A DNA stretch of 64,000 nt. Source: Celeribacter sp. PS-C1 (GTDB lineage Bacteria; Pseudomonadota; Alphaproteobacteria; Rhodobacterales; Rhodobacteraceae). The stretch is from contig NZ_JAHXRW010000001.1 in the NCBI RefSeq assembly GCF_019429625.1, positions 1-64,000 on the forward strand, given 5' to 3'. Each line of letters opens with the position of its first letter. Position 1 is the first letter of the stretch. The translations under genes and the position numbers were made by a program. A model generated the notes under the pieces. The model saw nothing but the letters and a program-made list of their open reading frames with translations, did not search any database and was not told where the DNA came from. Shown in pieces: positions 8,880 through 17,867 of the stretch.

Positions 8880-9168
8880 TGATGTCCTTGTCCCAGATTT
8901 TCACCTGACCTTTGCGCACGCCAAACACTTGGCGCATGGCGAGCCATGCAATCAAAGACAGCACGGCGAAGATCAGAAGAATCACGGCGATGTTGCTGCC
9001 GAACAGGCCCAGCGCGAGCAAAAGCGCCACAATCCCTGCGCCCACACCGAAGCCCAGAAAAATGAACCCCGGCACCAGAATTTCGAGCCCCATGAGGGCG
9101 ATGGCCGCCACCGCCCAAACCCACCATTGCTGCAACAGCATGACGTTTTCCATGGCAGGTGTCTCCAT
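8866..9168 (-). CDS. NfeD family protein, short form
   Basis: This 100-residue membrane protein is the partner of the adjacent SPFH protein. It has two or three hydrophobic helices (about 10-72) followed by only a short cytoplasmic tail (VRKGQVKIW). It therefore lacks the protease domain of long NfeD proteins and has a truncated version of the OB-fold domain. Its ATG overlaps the TGA of the SPFH gene in TGATG, so the two are translationally coupled. SPFH/NfeD pairs are thought to organise membrane microdomains and protein turnover. Confidence 0.9.
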   Translation of the reverse strand: METPAMENVMLLQQWWVWAVAAIALMGLEILVPGFIFLGFGVGAGIVALLLALGLFGSNIAVILLIFAVLSLIAWLAMRQVFGVRKGQVKIWDKDINDDV

Positions 9169-10061
9169 CAGGATTTGCCGCCAAAGAGTTTGAACGCGTT
9201 GCCAAAGGCCTCAAGGGCTGCCGCGGGCACGACAACGGTCTGCTGCCCCGGCCCCGCGCCAAGCGCAACCAAGGCCTCAACCTGCTTCAGCGCCACTTGG
9301 TATTGCGCGGATTCGATACCGTGGTCCGTAATGGCCTCGGCCACGACAGCGGTTGCATAGGCTTCGGCTTCAGCTTGCACGCGACGGGCCTTGGCGGCTT
9401 GCTCTGCGGCGTAAAGCTGCGCGTCGGCGTTCAGCTCGACAGAGCGCTTTTCACCCTCGGCCTCAGTCACGGCAGCGCGACGGGCACGTTCTGCATTAAG
9501 CTGTTGCAACATTGCGGCGCGGGTCGCCTCATCAAGGTTTACATCAAGCACCTCGGCGCGCGTCACCTCGATGCCCCAGTTGTCCACCTGCTCTTCAACA
9601 GAGGATTTGATGGTGGAAATCAATTGCGAGCGGTTCGATTGCACCTCATCAAGTTCCATCTTACCGATCTCGGCCCGCACGATCCCCGCTACTGTTGTGG
9701 CAATTGCGCCGTCGATGTCGCGAATACGGTACACGGTCTTTTCCGGCTCGATGATGCGATAGAACACGGAGGTTTCAACCTTGACCAACACGTTGTCCGA
9801 AGTGATCGCATCCTGCAGCGCATTCGGCAGCTGACGTTCGAGGATGGAGATTTTATGCGCCACCACATCAATCAGAGGCACGATAAAGTTAATCCCCGGC
9901 CCCAAAACGGTGCGCAAACGGCCAAAGCGTTCGACGACGTATTTCTCGGATTGCGGCACGATGCGCACACCCTTGAGAACGAGCAGGATGACAAAGGCCG
10001 CCAGAGCCAGGGTGACAATGTTGCCCCCGTTCAAAAACTGAAGCGGATCAATGGAATTCAT
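9168..10061 (-). CDS. SPFH/Band-7 (stomatin-like, QmcA type) membrane protein
   Basis: This 297-residue protein has an N-terminal membrane helix (about 14-30, VTLALAAFVILLVL), then the SPFH domain beginning RIVPQSEKYVVERFGR, and a long Ala/Glu/Arg-rich coiled coil (about 200-265) typical of oligomerising stomatins. It ends in a hydrophobic Ala/Val-rich tail. Proteins of this type form ring-shaped assemblies that scaffold membrane proteases such as FtsH. It is the first gene of the operon with the NfeD and Nudix genes, and it is divergent from dinB. Confidence 0.93.
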   Translation of the reverse strand: MNSIDPLQFLNGGNIVTLALAAFVILLVLKGVRIVPQSEKYVVERFGRLRTVLGPGINFIVPLIDVVAHKISILERQLPNALQDAITSDNVLVKVETSVFYRIIEPEKTVYRIRDIDGAIATTVAGIVRAEIGKMELDEVQSNRSQLISTIKSSVEEQVDNWGIEVTRAEVLDVNLDEATRAAMLQQLNAERARRAAVTEAEGEKRSVELNADAQLYAAEQAAKARRVQAEAEAYATAVVAEAITDHGIESAQYQVALKQVEALVALGAGPGQQTVVVPAAALEAFGNAFKLFGGKS

Positions 10062-10150
10062 GAGAAACCTTCCCCCAAACTGATATCACGAGGCACATGG
10101 CCCCTCTGATCTGATGGGTATAGGATGTGTGCGCATCAAGGAAGCAAAAC

Positions 10151-11404
10151 ATGCCCGCCATATGCCGCGATTGTCTGACAACATTTGAGACCGGCCCGCG
10201 CTGTCCGGCCTGTGGGCGACCGCGTGTTTTGACGCATCCTGAGCTGTTCAAGCTGTCGATTGCGCATATGGATTGCGATGCGTTTTACGCCTCGGTCGAG
10301 AAACGCGACAACCCGGAGCTGCGCGACAAACCAGTGATCGTCGGGGGTGGCAAACGCGGCGTGGTGACCACCGCCTGTTACATTGCGCGCATCAAAGGCG
10401 TGCGCTCCGCCATGCCGATGTTCAAGGCGCTCGCCCTTTGCCCCGAAGCCGTCATCGTGAAACCCCGTATGGAGGCCTATGTTGCCGCCTCGCGCGAGAT
10501 TCGCGACATGATGAACGAGCTGACGCCGGATGTGGAGCCTTTGTCTCTGGACGAGGCTTTCATGGACCTGACCGGCACCACGAAACTCCATGGCCAACCG
10601 CCCGCCGTCATGCTGGCCCGTCTGGTGAAGCGGATGCGCGATGAATTGCAGCTGACCGGCTCCATCGGACTGTCGCACAACAAGTTCCTCGCCAAGATCG
10701 CCTCCGATCTGGATAAACCCCGCGGCTTTTCCGTGATCGGTCAGGCGGAGACGATGGACTTTCTCGCCGACAAGCCTGTGAGTCTCATCTGGGGCGTCGG
10801 TCAGGCAACGCGCGGCGCGCTGGAGAAGGCGGGCATTCGCACCTTCACAGATTTGCGGCGTTGGGAAAAAGACGATCTACACCATCGCTTTGGCGCTATG
10901 GGCGACCGGCTCTGGCATCTGGCGCGCGGCGAGGACAAGCGCCGCATCTCGGCCCATCGCCCGGTCAAATCCATCTCGAATGAGACCACATTTTCCGAGG
11001 ACATCGCCACGCTCGACCAGCTCGAAGGTCATCTCTGGCGGCTGGCACAAAAGGTCTCGGACCGCAGCAAAGCCAAGGAGATCGCGGGCCGGGTCGTGAC
11101 ACTCAAACTCAAACGCGCCAATCACGCCAGCCTGACGCGGCGTGTGACACTGCATGAGCCGACGAATATCGCGGACAAAATGTTCCGCACCGCGCGCGAT
11201 TTGCTGATCCCCGCTTTGGATCAGGGGCCGTTTCGCCTGATCGGCGTCGGCATTTCCGATCTCGTGCCCGCCTCGCAGGCCGATCTCTCGCCCGACTTGC
11301 TCGATCCGGACGCCGCCAAGCGCGCAAAAGCGGAACGCGCCAGCGATGAAATCCGGAAAAGGTTTGGCGCAGATGCAATTGTGAAAGGCCGCGCGCTGCG
11401 CTGA
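10151..11404 (+). CDS. dinB: DNA polymerase IV with N-terminal zinc ribbon
   Basis: This Y-family translesion polymerase has 417 aa from the chosen start. The catalytic core shows HMDCDAFYASVE with the first metal ligands and LSLDEAFMDLT with the second acidic pair. Thumb, little-finger and C-terminal parts are full length. Ahead of the core sit about 35 extra residues with two CxxC pairs (C5-x2-C8 and C18-x2-C21), a probable zinc ribbon found in Rhodobacterales DinB proteins but not in E. coli Pol IV. I preferred the start MPAICRDC over an ATG 24 nt upstream because the cysteine module begins there. No LexA-type GTTC-N7-GTTC box is visible upstream. Confidence 0.93.
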   Translation: MPAICRDCLTTFETGPRCPACGRPRVLTHPELFKLSIAHMDCDAFYASVEKRDNPELRDKPVIVGGGKRGVVTTACYIARIKGVRSAMPMFKALALCPEAVIVKPRMEAYVAASREIRDMMNELTPDVEPLSLDEAFMDLTGTTKLHGQPPAVMLARLVKRMRDELQLTGSIGLSHNKFLAKIASDLDKPRGFSVIGQAETMDFLADKPVSLIWGVGQATRGALEKAGIRTFTDLRRWEKDDLHHRFGAMGDRLWHLARGEDKRRISAHRPVKSISNETTFSEDIATLDQLEGHLWRLAQKVSDRSKAKEIAGRVVTLKLKRANHASLTRRVTLHEPTNIADKMFRTARDLLIPALDQGPFRLIGVGISDLVPASQADLSPDLLDPDAAKRAKAERASDEIRKRFGADAIVKGRALR

Positions 11405-11410
11405 AAGCGA

Positions 11411-12271
11411 TTATTCCGCCGCCAGCGGCAGTCGTTCCGTGCCGATCTCCGTGATGATCCGAACCGCCGCCGTGATCCGGTCGCGAAACGCCGCAAAATC
11501 GCGGCGCGGCTCAAGTGTCGCCTCATTCATATAAAGCGAGCGATCAATCTCGACCTGAATGGCGTGAAACTGGCGCGAGGGGCGCCCGTAATGCTGCGTC
11601 ACATAGGCGCCTGCGAAGGGTACATTGCGTGAAACCACGAAACCCTGCGCACGAAACGCCGATTCGACCGCTTTCACGATGTCGGGGCGTGCAGAGGCGC
11701 CATAGCGATCTCCGATGATGATCTCGGGACGTTTCTTTTGTCCGGTTCGCACCGTCGACAGGGCCTCGCGCGGCATGGAGTGGCAATCAATGAGAATCGC
11801 CTGTCCGAAAAGCGCATGCGATTCTTCGAGCACGGATTGCAAAAGCCGATGATAGGGCGTCCAGACCTGATCCAACCGGTCCTGCGCGGCGGCCCGGCTC
11901 ATTTTGCCGCGATAAATCGCCCGCCCACCTGAAACCACGCGCGGAATCACCCCAAGCCCTGAGGCGATCCGCGGGTTCATTCCGACACGCGGCACGCCCT
12001 CAATGAGCGCGGGGTCCAACTCGTCAGAGCGGCGATTGAGATCGACCCAGGCCCTTGGATAGGTCGCGGACATCAAAACGGCACCGAATTCCGGCACACG
12101 CGAAAAAATACGATCCACATGGGCATCTTCGGAGGAGCGCAACTGCAACGCATCCAACAGCCCATGCGCCAACATCTCTTTCGGATAAGCCCGCCCGCTG
12201 TGCGGCGACGCAAAGACGACAGAGGAAGTTCTCTGCTCGGGTCGCTGCAAAAGATAGGGGGCTGGGATCAT
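11411..12271 (-). CDS. N-formylglutamate amidohydrolase family protein
   Basis: This 286-residue protein of the HutG/FGase family hydrolyses N-formylglutamate or a similar N-acyl amino acid. Conserved features visible are FASPHSGRAYP near the N-terminus, the SEDAHVDRIF segment, the ATYPRAWVDLNR motif, LIDCHSMP and the late QVEIDRSLYMNE block; His, Asp and Glu of these motifs bind the metal. No other histidine-degradation genes are nearby, so a role in Hut catabolism is not supported by context. The stop is six bases past the dinB stop, with no room for a terminator. Confidence 0.9.
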   Translation of the reverse strand: MIPAPYLLQRPEQRTSSVVFASPHSGRAYPKEMLAHGLLDALQLRSSEDAHVDRIFSRVPEFGAVLMSATYPRAWVDLNRRSDELDPALIEGVPRVGMNPRIASGLGVIPRVVSGGRAIYRGKMSRAAAQDRLDQVWTPYHRLLQSVLEESHALFGQAILIDCHSMPREALSTVRTGQKKRPEIIIGDRYGASARPDIVKAVESAFRAQGFVVSRNVPFAGAYVTQHYGRPSRQFHAIQVEIDRSLYMNEATLEPRRDFAAFRDRITAAVRIITEIGTERLPLAAE

Positions 12272-12574
12272 CTAAAGTCCTTTCAAGACATGAGTATAGG
12301 GACTTTTATAAAAATCCGAAGACCTTCATTTCATGAAAAAAACTCATCCAAAATACCTCGCTCGCCGCCCTTTTCTCTGGCAGAAGCGACCTGTGAACCA
12401 GAGAAACACGCGGCTTGCCCGAAAATCTCTGTCAAAAGCTCTTGAACAATCATCCGACTCCTTTTATACGCCCACGGACTGACGCGGGAAATGCCCGCGT
12501 CTTGTTCGTTACGCCGCTCGCCCAACAGCTTGCGAAACATCGAATAAGGCGCAGTTTCCCACGGACGGACGGAC
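12272..12574. other. Intergenic region without supported genes
   Basis: The region lies between the amidohydrolase start and tRNA-Val. It holds two inverted repeats: TTTCTCTGG/CCAGAGAAA (12372-12380 and 12398-12406) and a perfect 8-bp hairpin GACGCGGG/CCCGCGTC (12481-12488 and 12494-12501). The second lacks a following U-tract. Short reading frames on both strands have no ribosome-binding site or recognisable product. The tRNA promoter must lie here but I cannot place it. Confidence 0.6.
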
Positions 12575-12649
12575 GGGCGTATAGCTCAGTGGTAGAGCAC
12601 TTCGTTGACATCGAAGGGGTCACAAGTTCGAACCTTGTTACGCCCACCA
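12575..12649 (+). tRNA. tRNA-Val (anticodon GAC)
   Basis: A complete 75-nt cloverleaf: acceptor GGGCGTA/TACGCCC, D-arm GCTC-AGTGGTA-GAGC, anticodon stem CTTCG/CGAAG with loop TTGACAT (anticodon GAC, reading GUC and GUU), T-arm ACAAG-TTCGAAC-CTTGT, and discriminator A. The 3' CCA (12647-12649) is encoded in the DNA. Confidence 0.97.
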
Positions 12650-12709
12650 TCCGACCGGTCAGATTGGTTTTAACTGGCGCACGCAGGCGCCGCGACAAGG
12701 AGACTGGAC

Positions 12710-12835
12710 ATGAAAGTTCGTAACTCGCTTCGTTCGCTGAAGAACCGGCACCGCGACTGCCGCGTCGTGCGCCGTAAAGGCCGCGTGTACGTGATCAACA
12801 AGACGCAGCGCCGCTTCAAAGCCCGTCAGGGCTAA
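12710..12835 (+). CDS. rpmJ: 50S ribosomal protein L36 (short, single-cysteine type)
   Basis: This 41-residue basic protein begins [14 protein letters not shown] and ends [10 protein letters not shown], the alphaproteobacterial L36 form. It has one cysteine (C17) instead of the four-ligand C-C-C-H zinc site of E. coli RpmJ, so it is the zinc-free (C-minus) class. That class keeps ribosomes functional without zinc. It is basic throughout for 23S rRNA contact. SD AAGGAG lies 7 nt before the ATG. It follows tRNA-Val by 60 nt and may be on the same transcript. A strong terminator follows. Confidence 0.95.
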   Translation: MKVRNSLRSLKNRHRDCRVVRRKGRVYVINKTQRRFKARQG

Positions 12836-12853
12836 GATCAGCAGCGATCACCT

Positions 12854-12887
12854 AAAAAAAGCCGCTCGATTTTCGGGCGGTTTTTTT
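12854..12887. terminator. Bidirectional intrinsic terminator after rpmJ
   Basis: Stem CCGCTCGA (12862-12869) with TCGGGCGG (12873-12880), 8 bp including one G-U pair and a TTT loop. Seven T follow on the plus strand and seven A precede. It can serve both rpmJ and the convergent alcohol dehydrogenase gene. Confidence 0.88.
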
Positions 12888-12952
12888 GTGTCTTCAGAGT
12901 GCGGAAACGGATGACGGGCGCACTCAAAAGAGCGCGCCCGAGATCACTTTGC

Positions 12953-14026
12953 TTATTTCGTCACATCGATCAGAATTTTGACGTGTTCACCAGAAGCGTC
13001 AAGCAACGCGTCGAACCCTTCGGTCACGGCATCGTCCAGCACGATTTTCTTGGTCACGACTTTCTCCGCCGGAATCGCACCCGACGCGATCAGATCGACC
13101 ACCTTCGGCCAGTAATGCGTCGGATAAGCCCAGGCGCCGCGCACGTCGACGTCTTTGAAGGTCACATCATGCCAATGCAGCTTGCTGTCCTTGGTGTGCA
13201 GACCGACCTGAACAATCGTGCCCTGTTTGCGCACAGCCTGAAGCCCGGTGTTGAGCGCGGCTTCGTTGCCCGAGGCCTCGATCACTTTGTCACAGCCAAC
13301 GCCACCCTCGGTCTGGGCACGAATCTCAGCCACCACGTCATCCTTCATCGGGTTAAAGGTGATGACTTCTGGCATGATCTCACGCGCGAGTTTCAGACGG
13401 GTTTCATTCACATCCGAGAGGAAGATTTTCGTGGCCCCATAGGCTTTCGCCGAGAGCATTGCCAGCATGCCAATCGGGCCCGCACCAGTCACGAGAACAC
13501 TGTCACCCGCAGTCACTTCGCCACGTTCACAGGCATAGACTGCCACAGCCGTCGGCTCGACCAGCGCACCCTCTTCCCAGCTCATGTTGTCGGGAATTTT
13601 CACAGCGTTGTAATCGTTCACGATGGCCGCTTCGGCCATACCGCCGGACATCCAGCTCAGGCCCACTAGCGCCAGATCTTCGCTCAGATGGAACAACCCA
13701 CGGTCGGCGAAATAATCGCCCGAACGCGGCATCACAAGCGGTTGCACCGACACGCGATCGCCCGGCTTCACATGGGTCACACCTTCGCCCACGGCGGTCA
13801 CTTCGCCGCTGAACTCATGGCCCAGAACCTGCGGGGCTTGCGCTTTGGTAAAGGGATGCGGCTCTGAGGGCACGAAAATCGGACCGGCGACATATTCATG
13901 CAGGTCGGTGCCGCAAATGCCGACATATTTGTTCTTGATCGCCACCTGCCCGGGCCCCGGCTGGGGAATATCGTCAATCTCTTCGATGCGAAGATCTTTC
14001 GCGGCGTAGAACCTAAGAGCTTTCAT
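12953..14026 (-). CDS. Zinc-dependent medium-chain alcohol dehydrogenase, butanediol-dehydrogenase-like
   Basis: This 357-aa medium-chain NAD(P)-dependent dehydrogenase is closest in pattern to (R,R)-2,3-butanediol dehydrogenases. Catalytic zinc ligands are present (C38 in GICGTDLHEY, LGHEF, and the Glu in ALVEPTAVAV). The Rossmann motif is VTGAGPIGML. The loop that normally carries four structural-zinc cysteines reads VMPRSGDYFADRGLFHL and has none, so only the catalytic site is expected. The start at 14026 is set by an AAGGAGACC SD; an upstream frame extension lacks one. Substrate is inferred from similarity only. Confidence 0.88.
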   Translation of the reverse strand: MKALRFYAAKDLRIEEIDDIPQPGPGQVAIKNKYVGICGTDLHEYVAGPIFVPSEPHPFTKAQAPQVLGHEFSGEVTAVGEGVTHVKPGDRVSVQPLVMPRSGDYFADRGLFHLSEDLALVGLSWMSGGMAEAAIVNDYNAVKIPDNMSWEEGALVEPTAVAVYACERGEVTAGDSVLVTGAGPIGMLAMLSAKAYGATKIFLSDVNETRLKLAREIMPEVITFNPMKDDVVAEIRAQTEGGVGCDKVIEASGNEAALNTGLQAVRKQGTIVQVGLHTKDSKLHWHDVTFKDVDVRGAWAYPTHYWPKVVDLIASGAIPAEKVVTKKIVLDDAVTEGFDALLDASGEHVKILIDVTK

Positions 14027-14259
14027 GGGGAGGTCTCCTTTTAAATCAATCTTGCCCCTGCCGGCCACATATCGGCGCCGCAGGGACGTGGGCTTTCGCA
14101 CCTTTCGTGCCAGCCACATCGCATGACCTAAGCTCTTTTATTCAAAAGGAAATGTGTGCCATTGCACACGATGCTGTGTAATCCGGCCCTCGGCACTCTC
14201 GAACAGAAAAGGCGCCACGCAATCGCGCAGCGCCCTCTGAAAAATCTCTCGTGAGGTCC

Positions 14260-14652
14260 TCAGACTTTGCGATAAATCTCGTCCTCGATCTCGGACGTAT
14301 CCACGCCGAGGCTTTCCAGCCCGTCCTCGAGGTAATCGGGCAAAAGCGGGATGCCCAAGAGGTATTTCTCGGTCGGGCCGACGGCCTCTTGTTTCGCTGT
14401 TTCGAAGGCTTCGGCGTAATCATCGAAGGTCTCGCGACCGATCCACATGATCGCCACAAGCGCGGCTTTCTCATCCTCGTTCAAACCGCGGATGAAGCTT
14501 TGCAATTCGCGTCCCGTTCCATCCGACGGGCGGGATTCAAGGATCGTATCCCCATCGGCATCATCCGATGGCGTATCCCAACGACCGACTTTTGCCCCAA
14601 GCTCGCGCGCGCGCACGATGACAAAAGCAACTTTGTGCGGGCTGATATCCAT
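14260..14652 (-). CDS. DUF3775 family protein
   Basis: This 130-residue cytoplasmic protein, mostly helical and acidic, belongs to a family of unknown function widespread in alphaproteobacteria. The conserved middle reads FIRGLNEDEKAALVAIMWIGR, and a C-terminal segment, LGIPLLPDYLEDGL, looks like a helix hairpin. I chose the ATG at 14652 because of a GGAGG SD in the preceding bases; an earlier in-frame start adds Cys/Arg residues without an SD. It lies 94 nt downstream of rmuC on the same strand. No function is known. Confidence 0.8.
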   Translation of the reverse strand: MDISPHKVAFVIVRARELGAKVGRWDTPSDDADGDTILESRPSDGTGRELQSFIRGLNEDEKAALVAIMWIGRETFDDYAEAFETAKQEAVGPTEKYLLGIPLLPDYLEDGLESLGVDTSEIEDEIYRKV

Positions 14653-14745
14653 GACAGGGGTCCTCCATTCGTCTGACTGAGTGTGCATCTTACATCTGTT
14701 TCGGCACATGACCTAAGTCAAAGAATCAGGTTTGAGAAGCGCGCT

Positions 14746-15900
14746 TTACGATTTCTGCACAAGCGTCGCAGGGGTTGCAGGCGCGGCATCATTCGCCAGT
14801 TCCTCGAAATCGAAATTGTCGAGGCGATGAGCACGTTTGCCCGCCTTCTCGGCCGAAATTTTGATGTCTTCGAGATCTTTTGCGGCCTGTCCGAAATGCC
14901 GATCGAGATTGCCGACACGGGTGCCGAGACGTTCGACATCGGCGTGCAAAAGCGACAATTCCTTGCGAATGGCGCCCGCCTGTTCACGCATCCGCGCATC
15001 CTTGAGAATCGCGCGCATCGTGTTGAGCGTTGCCATGCAGGTGGTCGGCGAAACGATCCAGACCCGTTTCTCGAACCCCTCGCGCACCAGTTCCGGAAAA
15101 TTGGCGTGAAGTTCTGCGTATACCGCCTCGGACGGCAAGAACATCAAAGCGCCGTCGGCTGTTTCACCCTCAAGTATATATTTCTCGGAAATATCGGCGA
15201 TGTGTTTCTTCACCGCCTGCCGCATCAGTTTCGCGGCCTCGTTGAGTTCCCATTGCGTGTCGGCACGGCGAAGCGCCTCATAGGCCTCCAGCGGGAATTT
15301 ACTGTCGATGGCAATCGGTCCGGGAGGGTTCGGCAGGTGGATCAAACAGTCCGCCCGACGCCCGTTCGACAGAGTCGCCTGAAGCGTATAGCTGTCGCGC
15401 GGCAAGGCCTTGCCGACGATGTCGTTCAGTTGAATTTCCCCGAACGCCCCGCGCGTTTGCTTGTTCGACAGGATGTCCTGAAGCGACAGCACATTGCCCG
15501 ACAGCTTTTCGATATTGGCCTGCGCCTTGTCGATGGTCTCCAGCCGCTCCTGCAACGCGCCCAAGGACTTCGCGGTCCGCTGCGCCGAGCCTTGCAGGTT
15601 CACGTTCATCGTCTCGGTCACCAAGGCCAGCCGCTTTTCCATCAGCTCCAGCATCTTGGTCTGCGACGCCACTTGCGCCTCGGAGACATGGGTCAGGCCA
15701 CCGGCAAGTTGTTGTTGCCCGTCAGAAAGCATCTGCACCCGCTGTCCAAGCTGGCTCATCTGTTGCGCAATCGGCAACGCCATCTTCGCCGCTTCACCGG
15801 AGCGTTTCAGCACCACGATCAGAAGCATGAAAAAGACCAGAAACACCGCCCCGCCGATCACGGCGGCCAGTGTGAGGGGATCGGAAAAATCGAGTGTCAT
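14746..15900 (-). CDS. rmuC: DNA recombination protein RmuC
   Basis: RmuC (384 aa) is a membrane-tethered protein that limits inversion and rearrangement at short inverted repeats. An N-terminal helix (about residues 12-34, AAVIGGAVFLVFFMLL) is followed by a long coiled coil to about residue 130. The nuclease-like RmuC domain comes next (ALMFLPSEAVYAEL, RVWIVSPTTCMATL). Its ATG overlaps the mutL stop in ATGA, so it is coupled to mutL, fitting a shared genome-stability role. A further in-frame extension inside mutL is not needed. Confidence 0.93.
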   Translation of the reverse strand: MTLDFSDPLTLAAVIGGAVFLVFFMLLIVVLKRSGEAAKMALPIAQQMSQLGQRVQMLSDGQQQLAGGLTHVSEAQVASQTKMLELMEKRLALVTETMNVNLQGSAQRTAKSLGALQERLETIDKAQANIEKLSGNVLSLQDILSNKQTRGAFGEIQLNDIVGKALPRDSYTLQATLSNGRRADCLIHLPNPPGPIAIDSKFPLEAYEALRRADTQWELNEAAKLMRQAVKKHIADISEKYILEGETADGALMFLPSEAVYAELHANFPELVREGFEKRVWIVSPTTCMATLNTMRAILKDARMREQAGAIRKELSLLHADVERLGTRVGNLDRHFGQAAKDLEDIKISAEKAGKRAHRLDNFDFEELANDAAPATPATLVQKS

Positions 15901-17786
15901 GTGCGTCCGAAAAGCCGTTCTATGTCGGAAAGTTTCAGCTCCACATAGGTGGGCCGACCGTGGTTGCATTGCCCGGAGTGCGGTGTGGCCTCCATCTCGC
16001 GTAAAAGCGCATTCATCTCTTCGGCGTGCATTCGGCGCCCTGAGCGGATCGAACCATGACAGGCCACACGCGACAGAACCGCTTCGATTTTGGCCTGCAC
16101 CGTGAAGCTGTCGCCCAGATCGGAGAGCTCATCGAGAATGTCCTCGATCATCGCCTTGGCGTCGACACGCCCCAAAATGGCAGGCGTCTCGCGCACGGCA
16201 ATGGCCCCGCCGCCGAAAGGCTCGATGCCAAGACCCAGCTTGGACAGATCCTCCGCCAGATCCAAAAGCATCTGCGCATCATTGGCAGAGAGTTCGACAA
16301 TCTCCGGGATCAAAAGCGCCTGCGCCTTGACCCCATGTTCGGCCATCTGATGTTTCAGCTTTTCATAGACCAAACGCTCATGTGCGGCGTGCTGATCGAC
16401 GATGACGATGCCGCGTTCGGTCTGGGCGATGATGTAATTTTCATGCACCTGCGCGCGGGCAGCGCCTAAAGGCAAAGCCTCTGTCACGGGCGCCGCGTCG
16501 ACCTCTTCCATGCGTGCCGAGGGCACGGACATCTCAGCGAAGCCCGGGGTGGTCATCGGCTCGGGACGTTCCGGCGCTTGCCAGCTGTAACTTTGCTCCA
16601 CCACCTCGGAGGATGGACGATAGGGCGCGGAATAATTCTGTGACGGGCGGTCCATTTGATAGACACGCGGCTCGGTCACTTCGGGCCGCATCGCGCCAAG
16701 CGTTGCATTGGCGACCGTGGTCGAGGCACGATGCCCGGCTTCGGCCAAAGCATGGCGCAGCGCGGAAATGATCAGCCCGCGCGCGAGGCCCGGCTCCCGG
16801 AACCGCACCTCGGATTTCGCTGGGTGCACGTTGACGTCCACCAGATGCGGATCGCAATCGATGAACAGGCACGCCGCAGGATGCCGGTCGCGCGACAGGA
16901 AGTCAAAATAGGCACCCCGCAACGCGCCAACAAGCAATTTGTCCCGCACAGGACGCCCGTTGACGAACAGATACTGCGCCACGGCAGAGCCGCGCGAATA
17001 GGTCGGCAAAGCGGCATATCCGGTGAGCGTTAGCCCCTCGCGTTCCGCGTCAATCGCCAGCGCATTTTCCGCGAAATCTTTGCCCAACACCGTGGCGAGC
17101 CGCCCATGCAGCGCGTCGAACATATCGCCCGATTGCGGATCGGCGCGGAAGGTCACACGCCCCTCGCCGCCGCCCGAGACATCGCGCAGGGTAAAGCCGA
17201 CATAGGGTTCGGCCATGGCGAGACGCTTGATCACATCGGAAATCGCCTGTGACTCCGCCCGGTCGGTGCGCAGAAATTTGAGCCGCGCGGGCGTGGCGTA
17301 AAACAGATCGCGCAGCTCGACCACGGTGCCACGGGTGAGGGCAGCGGGTTTCACCGGTTCCATCTTGCCGCCCGACACGGAGAGCGTCACGCCCTCGGCC
17401 CCTTCGGCGCGCGAGGTGATTTTCAACCGACCGACAGCACCCAGAGAGGGCAAAGCCTCGCCGCGAAAGCCAAAGGTGTGAATGTCGAGCAAATCGGAAC
17501 CGTCGATCTTCGATGTGGCATGGCGCGACAGCGCGAGAGGCAGGTCATCCGCCGTCATCCCGCAGCCATCGTCCGTGACACGGATGAGCGTCTTGCCGCC
17601 ATCGGCATAGTCCACTTCGATCCGCCGCGCGCCGGCGTCGATGGCATTTTCAGCAAGCTCTTTGACAGCGGAGGCAGGCCGTTCGACCACCTCACCCGCC
17701 GCAATACGGTTGATCGCGCCCTCGTCAAGCTGACGAATAACGGGGCGCGGGGTCTCTTGGCTTATGTTGCGTGTCGGAGAATTCAT
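15897..17786 (-). CDS. mutL: DNA mismatch repair protein MutL
   Basis: MutL (629 aa) is the ATPase that links mismatch recognition by MutS to strand nicking. The GHKL ATPase is complete: ELAENAIDAGA, VTDDGCGM and the GFRGEALPS lid. A variable linker (about 345-440) precedes the dimerisation domain, which holds DQHAAHERLVYE, the DQHA-x2-E-x4-E metal site. That makes this an endonuclease-active MutL, as expected where MutH is absent. ATG at 17786 is preferred (MNSPTRN) although its SD is weak; an upstream start adds 18 residues without similarity. Confidence 0.95.
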   Translation of the reverse strand: MNSPTRNISQETPRPVIRQLDEGAINRIAAGEVVERPASAVKELAENAIDAGARRIEVDYADGGKTLIRVTDDGCGMTADDLPLALSRHATSKIDGSDLLDIHTFGFRGEALPSLGAVGRLKITSRAEGAEGVTLSVSGGKMEPVKPAALTRGTVVELRDLFYATPARLKFLRTDRAESQAISDVIKRLAMAEPYVGFTLRDVSGGGEGRVTFRADPQSGDMFDALHGRLATVLGKDFAENALAIDAEREGLTLTGYAALPTYSRGSAVAQYLFVNGRPVRDKLLVGALRGAYFDFLSRDRHPAACLFIDCDPHLVDVNVHPAKSEVRFREPGLARGLIISALRHALAEAGHRASTTVANATLGAMRPEVTEPRVYQMDRPSQNYSAPYRPSSEVVEQSYSWQAPERPEPMTTPGFAEMSVPSARMEEVDAAPVTEALPLGAARAQVHENYIIAQTERGIVIVDQHAAHERLVYEKLKHQMAEHGVKAQALLIPEIVELSANDAQMLLDLAEDLSKLGLGIEPFGGGAIAVRETPAILGRVDAKAMIEDILDELSDLGDSFTVQAKIEAVLSRVACHGSIRSGRRMHAEEMNALLREMEATPHSGQCNHGRPTYVELKLSDIERLFGRT

Positions 17787-17867
17787 ACCACTAGGCGTAG
17801 CATGACACCGCCCGATTCGACCATGATGAAATCCGGGCAAATCGAGCGGTTTCAGAGCGCGTCGCTT

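Noticed and set aside
10062-10150. LexA box before dinB
   Set aside because: No GTTC-N7-GTTC pair is found in this region, so SOS control is not supported by sequence.
12466-12476. Sequence resembling the 3' end of tRNA-Val (TACGCCCA)
   Set aside because: Only about eight bases match and no integrase or further tRNA fragment is present; not an attachment-site remnant on this evidence.
12331-12540. Short reading frame on the minus strand between the amidohydrolase and tRNA-Val
   Set aside because: It has no SD, no similarity I recognise, and it spans an inverted repeat and a hairpin.
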